A stretch of 64,000 nucleotides of DNA from Streptomyces sp. NRRL S-118 (GTDB taxonomy: Bacteria; Actinomycetota; Actinomycetes; Streptomycetales; Streptomycetaceae): positions 1-64,000 of the forward strand of contig NZ_KL591013.1 in NCBI RefSeq assembly GCF_000716335.1, in the 5' to 3' direction. Positions 19,917 through 27,816 of the stretch are shown piece by piece (position 1 is the stretch's first letter; the number at the start of each line of letters is the position of its first letter). The position numbers were made by a program, and so were the translations under genes. The notes below the pieces were generated by a model. That model worked only from the letters and a program-made list of their open reading frames with translations, was not told where the DNA came from and ran no database searches.

Positions 19917-21137
19917 GTGGCTGCGCACGGCATCACGCACCTGCGGGGGCCGGCCGACCCGGCTCCGATCGCCGCCTACGCGGAGGAACTCTTCGGCCAT
20001 CTGCCCCGCGCCGACCAGCGAAGATGGGCGCACGCCTATCTGCAGGGCCTGCTCACCACACCCGGCAAGAAGTCGATCCGGCGCCTGGCCGCCGCCGTCT
20101 CCACCTCACCCACCGCATCCCAGTCGCTCCAGCAGTTCGTGAACGCCAGCCCCTGGGAGTGGGAACCCGCCCGCGAGGAGCTGATGCGCTGGGTCGAGCA
20201 GCGCGCGCCGGTCCGGGCCTGGACGATCACCCCCACGGTCCTGCCCAAGCGGGGCGATCACTCGGTGGGCGTCCACCGCCGCTTCGTCCCCTCGGCCGGA
20301 CGTACCGTCAACTGCCAGGTCTGCCTGGGGTTGTTCCTCTCCGTCCCCGGGCACAACGTCCCGGTCGACTGGCGCCTGTTCCTCCCCGACCACTGGACCG
20401 ACGACAAGACACTGCGCCGGCGCACCCGCATCCCGGACACCGTGCGCCACCGCCCGCTGTGGGCGGACACGCTCGACCTGGTGGCGACGGCCGCCGCGCG
20501 CACCTCCGCGGCCGCCGTGCCGGTCGTGGCCGACATGACGGAGCTGCCCAGCATCGCTCCCCTCGTCTCCGGACTGGCCTCGCGCGGCTTCGACTTCGTC
20601 GTGGCCGTGCCCGACGGCATGCAGGTGATCGCCGACGGGCACCTCAAGTCCCAGCCGGCCGTGCACACGGCCGCCTCGTCCTCGACGCTCAGCGCCCGGT
20701 CGTTCCTGGCCATGAACAGCAGACGGCACCCGCACACGGCCACCGTGACGGCGACCGACGGGGAACAGCGCCTGCTGCGCATCCTCAACGGCCTGGTCCG
20801 CGTGCCCGGCGTCCGGGCGGGCGTCGGCACCCCGCACCGCACCTACCGCCTGTTCGCCGAGTGGCACCCCGACGAGCAGCGGCCGTCGCGGGTGTGGCTG
20901 ACCAACATGGTGCAGACGCGCATGAACGAACTGCTCGCCCTGACCCGGCTGCGGGCCGGTACCGCCGCGACGGTCCACAGCCTGCGCGAACACCTGGGCC
21001 TGCTGGACTTCGAGGGCCGGTCCTTCCCCGGCTGGCACCACCACATGACGCTCGTCTCGGCGGCGTACGCCTACAGCCGCCTGGCCGCGCCCGCCGAACC
21101 GCCACGGATCGTCGGACTGGACAGGCGCTCCGCCTGA
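19917..21137 (+). CDS. IS701-like transposase-fold protein, first catalytic Asp lost (probably domesticated)
   Basis: The 406-residue protein aligns along its length with IS701-family DDE transposases: TTPGKKSIRRLA, SLQQFVNASPWEWEPARE, LPKRGDHSVGVHRRF, NCQVCLGLFLSV, DWRLFLPDHW, RIPDTVRHRPLW, FAEWHPDE ... VWLTNM. In active members the first acidic residue is in IDDTGFPKKG; here it is ITPTVLPKRG (residues 104-113), so that Asp is missing. The later Asp (VVADM, 206) and Glu (AEW, 315) remain. I see no terminal inverted repeats or target duplication. Its promoter carries the same operator as afsA and the receptor gene, so it behaves as a member of the signalling island. GTG at 19917 follows AAGGGGGG. 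Confidence 0.8.
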   Translation: MAAHGITHLRGPADPAPIAAYAEELFGHLPRADQRRWAHAYLQGLLTTPGKKSIRRLAAAVSTSPTASQSLQQFVNASPWEWEPAREELMRWVEQRAPVRAWTITPTVLPKRGDHSVGVHRRFVPSAGRTVNCQVCLGLFLSVPGHNVPVDWRLFLPDHWTDDKTLRRRTRIPDTVRHRPLWADTLDLVATAAARTSAAAVPVVADMTELPSIAPLVSGLASRGFDFVVAVPDGMQVIADGHLKSQPAVHTAASSSTLSARSFLAMNSRRHPHTATVTATDGEQRLLRILNGLVRVPGVRAGVGTPHRTYRLFAEWHPDEQRPSRVWLTNMVQTRMNELLALTRLRAGTAATVHSLREHLGLLDFEGRSFPGWHHHMTLVSAAYAYSRLAAPAEPPRIVGLDRRSA

Positions 21138-21147
21138 CCGCCCGACC

Positions 21148-21185
21148 CGCCGGCCGCCGCACCGCCCCCTGTGCGGCGGCCGGCG
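21148..21185. terminator. hairpin after the transposase-like gene
   Basis: A perfect 15-bp inverted repeat (CGCCGGCCGCCGCAC and its complement) with an 8-nt loop lies 11 bp after the stop. Confidence 0.6.
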
Positions 21186-21239
21186 CATGTCGTGACGCGG
21201 CCCCGGGGGGCGGCCGGGGGGGGCGGCGGACATGACGGA

Positions 21240-21283
21240 GCGGGCGGTGCGGAGGAGCCGTGAAGCCCCTCCGCACCGCCCGC
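21240..21283. terminator. hairpin after afsA
   Basis: A perfect 16-bp inverted repeat (GCGGGCGGTGCGGAGG and its complement) with a 12-nt loop lies 53 bp beyond the afsA stop, between the convergent genes. Confidence 0.6.
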
Positions 21284-21336
21284 GTCACCGGACCGTCCCG
21301 TACACCGGTCCCGTCCGGCAGGTGCCGGACGCGCCG

Positions 21337-22293
21337 TCAGCGGCCGGGGAACGCCTCCGATGTCACCGTCGCCGAGAAGGCCACGTGCTCCTCCTGCCAT
21401 GCGGTGACCTTCGTACGGTCCCGGCCCAGCGCGTCCACGCCGTCCGGGTCGGCCGTGACCCAGCAGGGCGAGTCGAACTCGACGTACCGGAAGAAGGCGA
21501 TGTCCATGCCCACCGGAAGGATCCGGCGGCCGGGCCGGAGGGCCTGGGTGGCCTGGCGCGCGGCCTCCAGCAGGAGCATCCCGGGCGCGTGGTCGACCGG
21601 GTGGTCGAACAGCACCGGGTGGCCGGGGTCCGTACGCAGTTGCCAGCGCCCGTCCCGGTCGGCCGGGGCGAGCACCACATCCGGCCACCGGTCGCGACCC
21701 ACGACGGTGGGATCCACCGGCGCGGCGGGAGGGAGCGCGGTCGCGAGCACCCGGTCGATGTCGGCGCGTCCGGCGCGCAGCCGCTGGTAGACCGCCGGGG
21801 AGTAGCAGCCGTACCGGGTTTCGGCCGTGGCGAGCGGCGCGCCGTCCCGGAGGATGTCGAAGTGCATGGTCACGGCGGCCAGCTGGCCGCCCCGGCGCCG
21901 GATGTCCGAGGCGGTGACGCGCAGCTCCAGCTCGGCCGGCACGAAGCCGGTGGGCAGGGCCGCCGGGTCCAGCGTGTAGCGGAAGAAGTCCCAGCTGAGA
22001 CGGGTGTCGAAGGGGACGTCGTAGGCCGCGTGGGAGAGCAGGGGCAGGGTCTGACGGACGGTTTCACTCAGCAGCAGCGGGTCGTGCAGCCCCTCGTGCG
22101 CCGTGTAGAAGCAGTGCTGCCGGGGCCACTGTGCGGTGACGGTGAAGGAGTCCTCACCGGTGGGGTGCCAGCCGGTGAGGAACACCTCGGCTATGGCCGC
22201 GCGGTGGACGAACTCGCGCGGAACGGCGTGGGTGAGGGTGGGCGTGAACACGGGTGCGGGCGTCCCGGTCGTGCGCGCGGTGGTGTTGGGCAT
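21337..22293 (-). CDS. afsA: AfsA-family butyrolactone/butenolide autoregulator synthase
   Basis: The 318-residue protein has two AfsA hot-dog repeats. The first contains PREFVHRAAIAEVFLTGW and LLLSETVRQTLPLLSHAAYDVPFD; the second contains LFDHPVDHAPGMLLLEAARQATQA and FFRYVEFDSPCWV. AfsA/ScbA enzymes condense a beta-ketoacyl-ACP with dihydroxyacetone phosphate to start gamma-butyrolactone synthesis; some homologues make other signals, and the product here is unknown. The ATG at 22293 has a GGGGGGAAG site. It is divergent from the receptor-like tetR, the classic arrangement of scbA/scbR. Box 2 overlaps its promoter, so it is probably repressed by the receptor. Confidence 0.93.
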   Translation of the reverse strand: MPNTTARTTGTPAPVFTPTLTHAVPREFVHRAAIAEVFLTGWHPTGEDSFTVTAQWPRQHCFYTAHEGLHDPLLLSETVRQTLPLLSHAAYDVPFDTRLSWDFFRYTLDPAALPTGFVPAELELRVTASDIRRRGGQLAAVTMHFDILRDGAPLATAETRYGCYSPAVYQRLRAGRADIDRVLATALPPAAPVDPTVVGRDRWPDVVLAPADRDGRWQLRTDPGHPVLFDHPVDHAPGMLLLEAARQATQALRPGRRILPVGMDIAFFRYVEFDSPCWVTADPDGVDALGRDRTKVTAWQEEHVAFSATVTSEAFPGR

Positions 22294-22367
22294 GCGCAGT
22301 CTTCCCCCCAGATCGCATGTGTCGATGACCGTGCGCACGGGCCCCTGTGGGCCGTACGCACCCTCAT

Positions 22368-22397
22368 AAAATAGAGAGTGTTCTTTTTGTTTGTCGA
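22368..22397 (-). promoter_or_regulatory. afsA promoter with operator box 2
   Basis: On the minus strand TCGACA, 18 bp, TATTTT fits a promoter. The spacer contains box 2 (plus-strand TAGAGAGTGTTCTTTT, 22372-22387), a weaker copy of the palindrome at 19835 and 22464. Confidence 0.5.
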
Positions 22398-22443
22398 GCG
22401 GTATCAGCCGAAGTTTCCCGAACCGCTGGTCAGGACGGTGATG

Positions 22444-22483
22444 TTGAGCAGGGCGGCGGATACCATAGAGAGCGTTCTCTATG
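22444..22483 (+). promoter_or_regulatory. receptor gene promoter with operator box 3
   Basis: TTGAGC (22444-22449), 16 bp, TAGAGA (22466-22471) is a plausible promoter. Its -10 lies inside the 20-bp palindrome CATAGAGAGC-GTTCTCTATG (22464-22483, one mismatch). The arrangement suggests autorepression of the receptor. Confidence 0.6.
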
Positions 22484-22497
22484 ATTGAGGAGGGTGC

Positions 22498-23121
22498 ATG
22501 GCACGGACGAAACAGGAGCGGGCGGTCAGGACGCGAGAATCGATCTTGCGTGCGGCCGCGGAGGTCCTCGACGAATACGGGTTCGCCGGCGCCAGCATCA
22601 CCAAGATCGCGGAGCGCGCCGGCGCGACGACCGGAGCCATGTACTTCCACTTCAAGTCGAAGGAGGGCCTGGCACAGGCCGTGATGAACGCCCAGCCGGA
22701 CACGATCGTCCCGCTCCTGCAGTCGCAGGGGCTGCAACGGCTGGTGGACATCACGCTCGTGTGGTCGCGCCAGCTCCAGGAGGACGCGCTGCTGCGCGCC
22801 GCCGTCCGGCTGGCCGTGGAGCAGGGGGCGTTCGGGATGCGGGACGACACCTCGTACCGGACGTGGATGCGGATCATGACCGAGTGCCTGCTCGACGCGC
22901 GGGACCGGGGCGAACTGCTGGCGTCGACGGATCCGGTCGAGGTGGCCGAGTTCGTCGTCGGGGCGTGTACCGGCATCCAGCTCTACTCGCAGCTGGTCAG
23001 CGGGCGCGCGGACCTTCCCGAGCGGACGGTGGCGATGTGGCGCTACCTGCTCCCGGGGATCGCGGCCCCCGCGGTCGCGGAGCGGATCGAACTCGCCACG
23101 GACCGCGCGGGCAGCGTATGA
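22498..23121 (+). CDS. TetR-family butyrolactone receptor-like repressor
   Basis: The 207-residue protein starts MARTKQERAVRTRESIL and has the HTH YGFAGASITKIAERAGATTGAMYFHFKSKEGLAQAV, characteristic of ScbR/ArpA/BarA receptors. The ligand domain includes WSRQLQEDALLRAAVRLAVEQG. It is divergent from afsA, with 204 bp and two operator boxes between them. A GAGGAGGGTGC site precedes the ATG. It ends in an ATGA overlap with the NmrA-like gene, so signal-dependent derepression should raise both. It is closer to true receptors than the regulator at 2.4-3.1 kb because of its afsA neighbour. Confidence 0.9.
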   Translation: MARTKQERAVRTRESILRAAAEVLDEYGFAGASITKIAERAGATTGAMYFHFKSKEGLAQAVMNAQPDTIVPLLQSQGLQRLVDITLVWSRQLQEDALLRAAVRLAVEQGAFGMRDDTSYRTWMRIMTECLLDARDRGELLASTDPVEVAEFVVGACTGIQLYSQLVSGRADLPERTVAMWRYLLPGIAAPAVAERIELATDRAGSV

Positions 23122-24062
23122 GCACCCGCGCCGCTCCGGACGCCCCGGTCGCACCGGGGACCACCGCGCCGGCCGTCCCGGAGACCACGGCCGCCCCGCG
23201 GGGTCTGACCGTCGTGGTCACCGGCGCCAGCGGCACGCTGGGTCGCGAGGCGGCCGCCCTGCTGGCGTCCTGCCACCGCGTCCGGGCGCTCACCCGGGAC
23301 CCCGCGAGGGCGGCCGCCGGCGGACTGGCGGGGCAGGTCATGGGCGCCGACTTCGCCGACCGCGCCTCGCTCGCCCGCGCCTGCGAGGGCGCGGACGCAC
23401 TCCTCGTCATCACGAGCAACCCCCTGCGGCCCGACCACGACGACAACGTCCTCGCGGCGGCCCGGGCGGGCGGTGTCCGGCACGTCGTCAAGGTGTCCGC
23501 GCTCGCCGTCACGGACCCGGACGCCGACGACCTCGTCACCCGCTGGCAGCGTGAGAACGAGGAGCGGGTGCGCGCCTCGGGGATGGCGTGGACGCTGCTG
23601 CGCCCGCGGGCGTTCATGTCCAAGACGCGCGACTGGGCGCCGTCGATCGCGCGGGAGTCGGTGGTACGGGCGCTGCACGGCGACTCGCGCAACGCCTGCG
23701 TCGACCCCCGGGACGTGTCGGCGGTGGCGGCCCGGGTCCTGACGGAACCCGGACACGCGGGACGCGCGTACGCCCTGACCGGACCCGCCGCCGTGTCCGC
23801 GCGCGACCAGTGCCGGGAGCTGGCGGCCGTGGTGGGCAGACCCCTGCGCTTCGTCGGTATGACCCCTCGGGAGGCGGTCGACGCCTGGCGCGAGCGCTAT
23901 CCCGAACCCCTGGTGCAGGCGCTGCTGGAGATGAGCGCCCGTCAGGCGGCGGGTGGCAAGGCGGACGTGGCTCACGGGGTTGCGGAGGTCCTGGGACGGC
24001 CGCCCGCGGCCTTCGCGGCCTGGGCCCGGGATCACGCCGCGGTCTTCCGCCACGCGGCGTGA
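23118..24062 (+). CDS. NAD(P)-binding NmrA-like oxidoreductase
   Basis: The 314-residue protein has a Rossmann start VVVTGASGTLGREAAALLASCHRVRALTRDP (residues 35-65), ADALLVITSNPL and the substrate-domain segment GMAWTLLRPRAFMSK. These are atypical SDRs of the NmrA/NAD-epimerase type; the SDR Tyr-x3-Lys is absent. In butyrolactone clusters such reductases act on the autoregulator precursor, which is the likely role here. It is translationally coupled to the receptor gene and therefore under box 3. The first 28 residues are Ala/Pro-rich and not conserved. Confidence 0.82.
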   Translation: MSTRAAPDAPVAPGTTAPAVPETTAAPRGLTVVVTGASGTLGREAAALLASCHRVRALTRDPARAAAGGLAGQVMGADFADRASLARACEGADALLVITSNPLRPDHDDNVLAAARAGGVRHVVKVSALAVTDPDADDLVTRWQRENEERVRASGMAWTLLRPRAFMSKTRDWAPSIARESVVRALHGDSRNACVDPRDVSAVAARVLTEPGHAGRAYALTGPAAVSARDQCRELAAVVGRPLRFVGMTPREAVDAWRERYPEPLVQALLEMSARQAAGGKADVAHGVAEVLGRPPAAFAAWARDHAAVFRHAA

Positions 24063-24129
24063 CCGGATCGCGCCCCCCGCGTGACCGGCGTCACGGCGCC
24101 GTCCCCGGCCCGGGGAGTTCAATGGCCGC

Positions 24130-24900
24130 ATGAGACCTGGTCAGTTACTCCTCGACGGAAAGATCGTCATGGTCACGGGCGCGTCGAGCGGCATCGGCGC
24201 GGCCGCGGCCCGGCTGTTCGCCGCGGAGGGCGCGGCGGTCGTGCTGGTGGCCCGCCGGGAGGACCGGCTGCGGGCCCTCGAGAAGGAGATCGCCGGCAGC
24301 GGTGGCCGTGCCGTCGCGGCGCCCGCCGATGTGACCCGGACGGACGAGGTCGCCGCGGCCGTGGCGGTCGCCGTGGACACCTACGGCGGCCTGCACGGCG
24401 CCTTCAACAACGCGGGCTGGGCCACCGTGGGGACCGACCTGCACGAGACCGACGACGCGGTCTTCCAGCAGATCATGGACGTCAACGTGCGGGGCGTCTG
24501 GAACTGCATGCGCCACCAGATACCGGTGATGCTCCGCTCCGGCTCGGGCGCCATCGTCAACACCTCCAGCGTCGCGGGCGTGCTCGCCACCGGAGCCGTC
24601 TCGCCGTACGTCGCCGCCAAGCACGCGGTGATCGGCCTCACCCGGGCGGCCGCCGCCGAGTACGGACAGCGTGGCCTGCGGGTCAACGCGCTCGTCGTGG
24701 GCAACACCCGCACGGAACTGATGGACCAGGTGCTGGAGGAGACCCCCGGCCTGGAGGAACGTTTCCTCGCCCGGCCGATCCAGAAGCGGATGGCCGCTCC
24801 TTCGGAGGTGGCCGAGGCGGCGGTGTGGCTGTGCAGCGACCGCTCCTCCTTCGTCACCGGCGCGGCGGTCCCCGTGGACGGGGGCTGGACGGCCGCCTGA
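24130..24900 (+). CDS. short-chain dehydrogenase/reductase
   Basis: The 256-residue classical SDR has TGASSGIGAAAARLF (cofactor motif, about 15-30), NNAGWA, the catalytic Ser in VNTSSVAGV, and Tyr-Lys in YVAAKHAVIGLTRAAA. VPVDGGWTAA ends it. It is complete and should reduce a ketone or oxidise an alcohol with NAD(P)H. It follows the NmrA-like gene by 67 bp on the same strand and may be a second reductase of the signal pathway. A GGGGAG site is rather far (12 nt) from the ATG, so translation may be weak or the transcript separate. Confidence 0.88.
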   Translation: MRPGQLLLDGKIVMVTGASSGIGAAAARLFAAEGAAVVLVARREDRLRALEKEIAGSGGRAVAAPADVTRTDEVAAAVAVAVDTYGGLHGAFNNAGWATVGTDLHETDDAVFQQIMDVNVRGVWNCMRHQIPVMLRSGSGAIVNTSSVAGVLATGAVSPYVAAKHAVIGLTRAAAAEYGQRGLRVNALVVGNTRTELMDQVLEETPGLEERFLARPIQKRMAAPSEVAEAAVWLCSDRSSFVTGAAVPVDGGWTAA

Positions 24901-24907
24901 CACCGGA

Positions 24908-25561
24908 TCAGCGCCGTGTACCGCCCTCGGCCACGCCGTAGAGGACGAGGTTGTCGGCGTACGCGTGCGCCTTCCGGTCGAACGTGCCGGCGCAGGTCAC
25001 CAGCGCGAGGCGCGGAGCCCCTTCGGCGCTGAACAGGTCGGCCGGAAGCTCGGACTTCGGGTAGGTGCGGCGGGCGACGATCCGGTACGTGTGGCGGGCG
25101 CCGTCGGCCGTGGTGATGTGGGCGCGGGCGCCCAACGGCACCGTGTGGAGCCCCTCCAGGGGGCCTGCCCCTTCGTCGGCCGTGTCCAGGTGCCCGGCCA
25201 GCAGGAGGGTGCCCCGGGCGGCGCCGGGATGGGCGCCGAGGGCCCACCAGCCCATGCGGGACGGCGACGCCGGCAGGGCCAGGACGCCTCCGGTGCCGAT
25301 GGTGACCGGATCGACCGGGATCCGCTCCACGTGCCCGGGGACGGCGAGGGCGAGGGGCGGGGACGCCGCGTGCGCGGCCCCGGCCGCCGACGCGGACGAG
25401 GGGACGGCGCCCGCGTCGGGCGTGCGTACGGCGGGCCGGCCGGGCGGTGCCAGGAACAAGCACGCCAGCGCCGCGACAGCCGCCGACGCGAACCCGGCCC
25501 GGACCAGCAGCCCGTCCGGGCCGGACCCGCCGCCCAGCCGGAGGCCGTCCTTGCCGGTCAC
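24908..25561 (-). CDS. class F sortase
   Basis: The 217-residue protein has an N-terminal membrane anchor (AGFASAAVAALACLFLAPP, 22-40), a Pro/Ala linker, then the sortase beta-barrel. The catalytic His is in LAGHLDT (124) and the Cys in LVTCAGTF (190). Class F members usually read YRDN near the end, where the Arg may complete the site; here it is YADN, with another Arg at 196 that could serve. Class F sortases act outside the membrane, with poorly known substrates. It lies 20 bp after a DUF4142 gene on the same strand, so the two are probably cotranscribed. GTG start. Confidence 0.85.
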   Translation of the reverse strand: MTGKDGLRLGGGSGPDGLLVRAGFASAAVAALACLFLAPPGRPAVRTPDAGAVPSSASAAGAAHAASPPLALAVPGHVERIPVDPVTIGTGGVLALPASPSRMGWWALGAHPGAARGTLLLAGHLDTADEGAGPLEGLHTVPLGARAHITTADGARHTYRIVARRTYPKSELPADLFSAEGAPRLALVTCAGTFDRKAHAYADNLVLYGVAEGGTRR

Positions 25562-25580
25562 GGCCGTGACATCCGCCGGG

Positions 25581-26297
25581 TCAGCGGCTGTCGTTGCGAC
25601 GGATGCGGTTCGCGGCCCAGAAGGCGCCGCCCGCGACGAGCACGCCGCCGAGCGCCACCGCCGGAATCGCGAGGAACACCGGGACCTCCGCGGCCAGCGC
25701 GGCCTGTCCGCCGCTGCCCGCGTGGATGGCCTTCGGCGTGTGGTCGCCGGTGTGGTGGCACGCGCCGCCGCGCACCATGTCCAGGTGCATGGCGACGACC
25801 GGCCGGGCGGCCTTGGCCGCGGCGGTCACCTCGGCGTTCCGGCCGTGGGCGACCTGGTTGTCGATGCGCGCCAGCGTCTTCTCGTGGGCGGCGGCCATCA
25901 CGGCGAGCCAGGCGGTGTCGTACGCGCTCGTACCGGCCTTCTTCATGACGCTCTCGAGCGCCTTCTGCTGCTCCGCCGTGGGCGCGACGGGCAGGTCGAC
26001 GCCGAGCTTGTCGGAGAGCGCCTTGGTGGAGGCGTCGAGCTTGGTGTGGTCGCGGATCAGGGCCTGGCCCGCGCTCTTGACGCACGAGGTCGTGGCGTTC
26101 TTCTGCGCGTCCTGACCCGCGGCGATCTCCGCGAGGTTGCCCTGGCGGGAAGCGCGCAGGAAGGCGTTGTCGACGGGCAGCGCGCTCGCGTCGCCGGAGG
26201 CGGCCGCGGGGGCGGCCAGACCTACGGCTATACCGGTGAAGGCGAGGCAGGCGAGGGCCGTGGCGGCCCCTCGCCGGGGGGAGCGGGAGCGGATCAC
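25581..26297 (-). CDS. secreted/anchored DUF4142 protein
   Basis: The 238-residue protein has a signal peptide (RRGAATALACLAFTGIAVGLAAPAAASG) and a helical DUF4142 domain (NAFLRASRQGNLAEIAAGQDAQ ... DTAWLAVMAAAHEKTLARIDNQ). It ends in a transmembrane helix (VFLAIPAVALGGVLVAGGAFWA) followed by a basic tail NRIRRNDSR. DUF4142 is a ferritin-like four-helix fold of unknown function. The C-terminal hydrophobic-basic layout is like a sorting signal, but no LPXTG-type pentapeptide is seen. The GTG at 26297 was chosen from the signal peptide; its ribosome site is weak. Confidence 0.8.
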   Translation of the reverse strand: MIRSRSPRRGAATALACLAFTGIAVGLAAPAAASGDASALPVDNAFLRASRQGNLAEIAAGQDAQKNATTSCVKSAGQALIRDHTKLDASTKALSDKLGVDLPVAPTAEQQKALESVMKKAGTSAYDTAWLAVMAAAHEKTLARIDNQVAHGRNAEVTAAAKAARPVVAMHLDMVRGGACHHTGDHTPKAIHAGSGGQAALAAEVPVFLAIPAVALGGVLVAGGAFWAANRIRRNDSR

Positions 26298-26866
26298 GAT
26301 GTCTTGTCCGTTTCTCGTCGGCGGTGCACGACCCTCACGGGGAGAGGGCCCACGGTGACCATCCGAAGGCGACGACGCCCGGCGCGCCACCCGCAATACT
26401 GCAAACGGCGCATCCCGGGCGGGCTCCCGCGACTCCCCGAGGCCGGCGGGAGCGTCGCGGAGGGGGAGGTTTCCGGCCACGGTGACGGCGTGGCCGCGGG
26501 GGCGGGGCCGAACCCCGTGACCTCCTCCGGCGCCATGTCCCGGATCCGCGTCCGGGCCGCATCACGCAGCCGCGTCCGGGCCGTAGCACTGAGCCGCGCT
26601 CCGGGGGCACCTCCGGGGGCGCGTCCCGGGGGTCGCCTCCGGTCGCGTCCCCGGGGGACCCGTAACCGGGACGGCGGCGGCCACCGGACGGCGACGTTCG
26701 GAGCCTTCGTTCGGGTCTCGAAGAGACCGCCGTGGGGTATCGGTCCCCCGTTCGCCCGGTGATGGCTTGGACTCGCCAACCCCTGAACTGGGTCTTGTCA
26801 CCGTACGCAGTCACGTGAGTACATGGAGTTGCGTACGTTCCAAGGGGATGGCGGGGGTGGTCAGCC
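26298..26866. other. intergenic region upstream of DUF4142 and HTH regulator genes
   Basis: This 569-bp stretch has no gene I can support. Its middle (about 26,540-26,660) is a degenerate GC-rich repeat of TCCGGG and CGGGGG blocks. Its right end holds a probable promoter for the HTH regulator. The leftward promoter of the DUF4142-sortase pair should lie near 26,300-26,420, where a relatively AT-richer CAATACTGCAAACG occurs. Confidence 0.45.
26795..26837 (+). promoter_or_regulatory. promoter with flanking inverted repeat
   Basis: TTGTCA (26795-26800), 17 bp, AGTACA (26818-26823) is a plausible promoter for the regulator at 26867. An 8-bp inverted repeat CGTACGCA / TGCGTACG (26802-26809, 26830-26837) brackets the -10, with a TCACGTGA palindrome between. 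This suggests a bound regulator, perhaps the product itself. Confidence 0.45.
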
Positions 26867-27685
26867 GTGGCGAACGCTCCGGGCTCCGTGCTCGGCCGGA
26901 CGGCATTAAGAGACAGGGCACCGGCCCGTGCTGCGGTGCCATCGCAGGCACTGCCGCACGCGCTGATGCAGGTACCTCAGCAGATGACACGTCAAAAAGC
27001 ACCACCGCGTCAGCAACCTCGCCCTGCCGGGCAGTCGGTGCGCGGGACCCGACAGGTCTGCGCGGCGCTCGCGGCGCTCGCCGAGTCCGCCCGCAGGGAA
27101 TTGCTGACCTTCGACGACCCGGCCGCCTGCCTCGGCCACTCGATCCCGCAGCCCTTCCTGGAACTCGCCGGCGCCTGTGTCCGCACGGCCACCGAGCGGG
27201 TGGAACGAGTGGGTACGGTCCGGCAGATCGTGCCGCGGCACGCGCTCGACCGGGTCACGGCGGCCGATGTCGCGGCGGCGGGCCGGCTGACGGGCCGGAC
27301 ACGGCTGACGGAGTCGATCCCGTTCAAGATGATCATCGTGGACCGCACGGTCGCGGCGATCCCGCTCGACCTCGAACTGCTCTACAACGGGCTGCTGCTG
27401 ATCCGCGACCCGGTGATCGTGCAGGCGCTGGTGCGTGCCCACCGCGCCTGGTGGGAGGCGGGCGACGAGGTGACGGCGTCGCCCGCGCCACCCGGATCGC
27501 TGCCGCCGCACCTGCGGCCGGTCCTGGAGGCGCTGCTGGCCGGCCTCACCGATGAGACGGCCGCCGCGCGGCTGGGGATATCGGGGCGTACCTACAGCCG
27601 GCGCGTGGGAGAGCTGCTCGCGGCCCTCGGCACCACGAGCCGCTTCCGGGCGGGAGCGGAAGCGGCTCGTCGCGGCTGGGTCTGA
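26867..27685 (+). CDS. HTH (LuxR-type) transcriptional regulator
   Basis: The 272-residue protein ends in a LuxR-like HTH: LLAGLTDETAAARLGISGRTYSRRVGELLAALGTTSRFRAGAEAARRGWV. Its middle contains SIPFKMIIVDRTVAAIPLD, the effector-domain segment also found in the regulator of the RiPP cluster at 42.2-43.5 kb (RMIIVDRRLAVVPVD), so the two are paralogues. It lacks that paralogue's N-terminal TrmB-like winged helix. The GTG at 26867 follows GGGGGTGG. The conserved part begins near residue 60; a later start within the low-complexity first 40 residues is possible. The target is unknown. Confidence 0.72.
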   Translation: MANAPGSVLGRTALRDRAPARAAVPSQALPHALMQVPQQMTRQKAPPRQQPRPAGQSVRGTRQVCAALAALAESARRELLTFDDPAACLGHSIPQPFLELAGACVRTATERVERVGTVRQIVPRHALDRVTAADVAAAGRLTGRTRLTESIPFKMIIVDRTVAAIPLDLELLYNGLLLIRDPVIVQALVRAHRAWWEAGDEVTASPAPPGSLPPHLRPVLEALLAGLTDETAAARLGISGRTYSRRVGELLAALGTTSRFRAGAEAARRGWV

Positions 27686-27816
27686 CGCGCGCGCCGGACC
27701 CGAGGGCCGCCTGCGCCTCCGGGACCCGGACCAGGACAGGGCCGGCACCGGGCCTGGAGGTGTCCGCGAAGAAGCGTCGTTCGCCCGCCGGACGGACGGG
27801 ACTCCGCGAACACTCC

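Noticed and set aside
19917-21283. Complete mobile insertion sequence
   Set aside because: Terminal inverted repeats and a target duplication could not be found, the catalytic site is altered, and the strong hairpins downstream are terminator-like.
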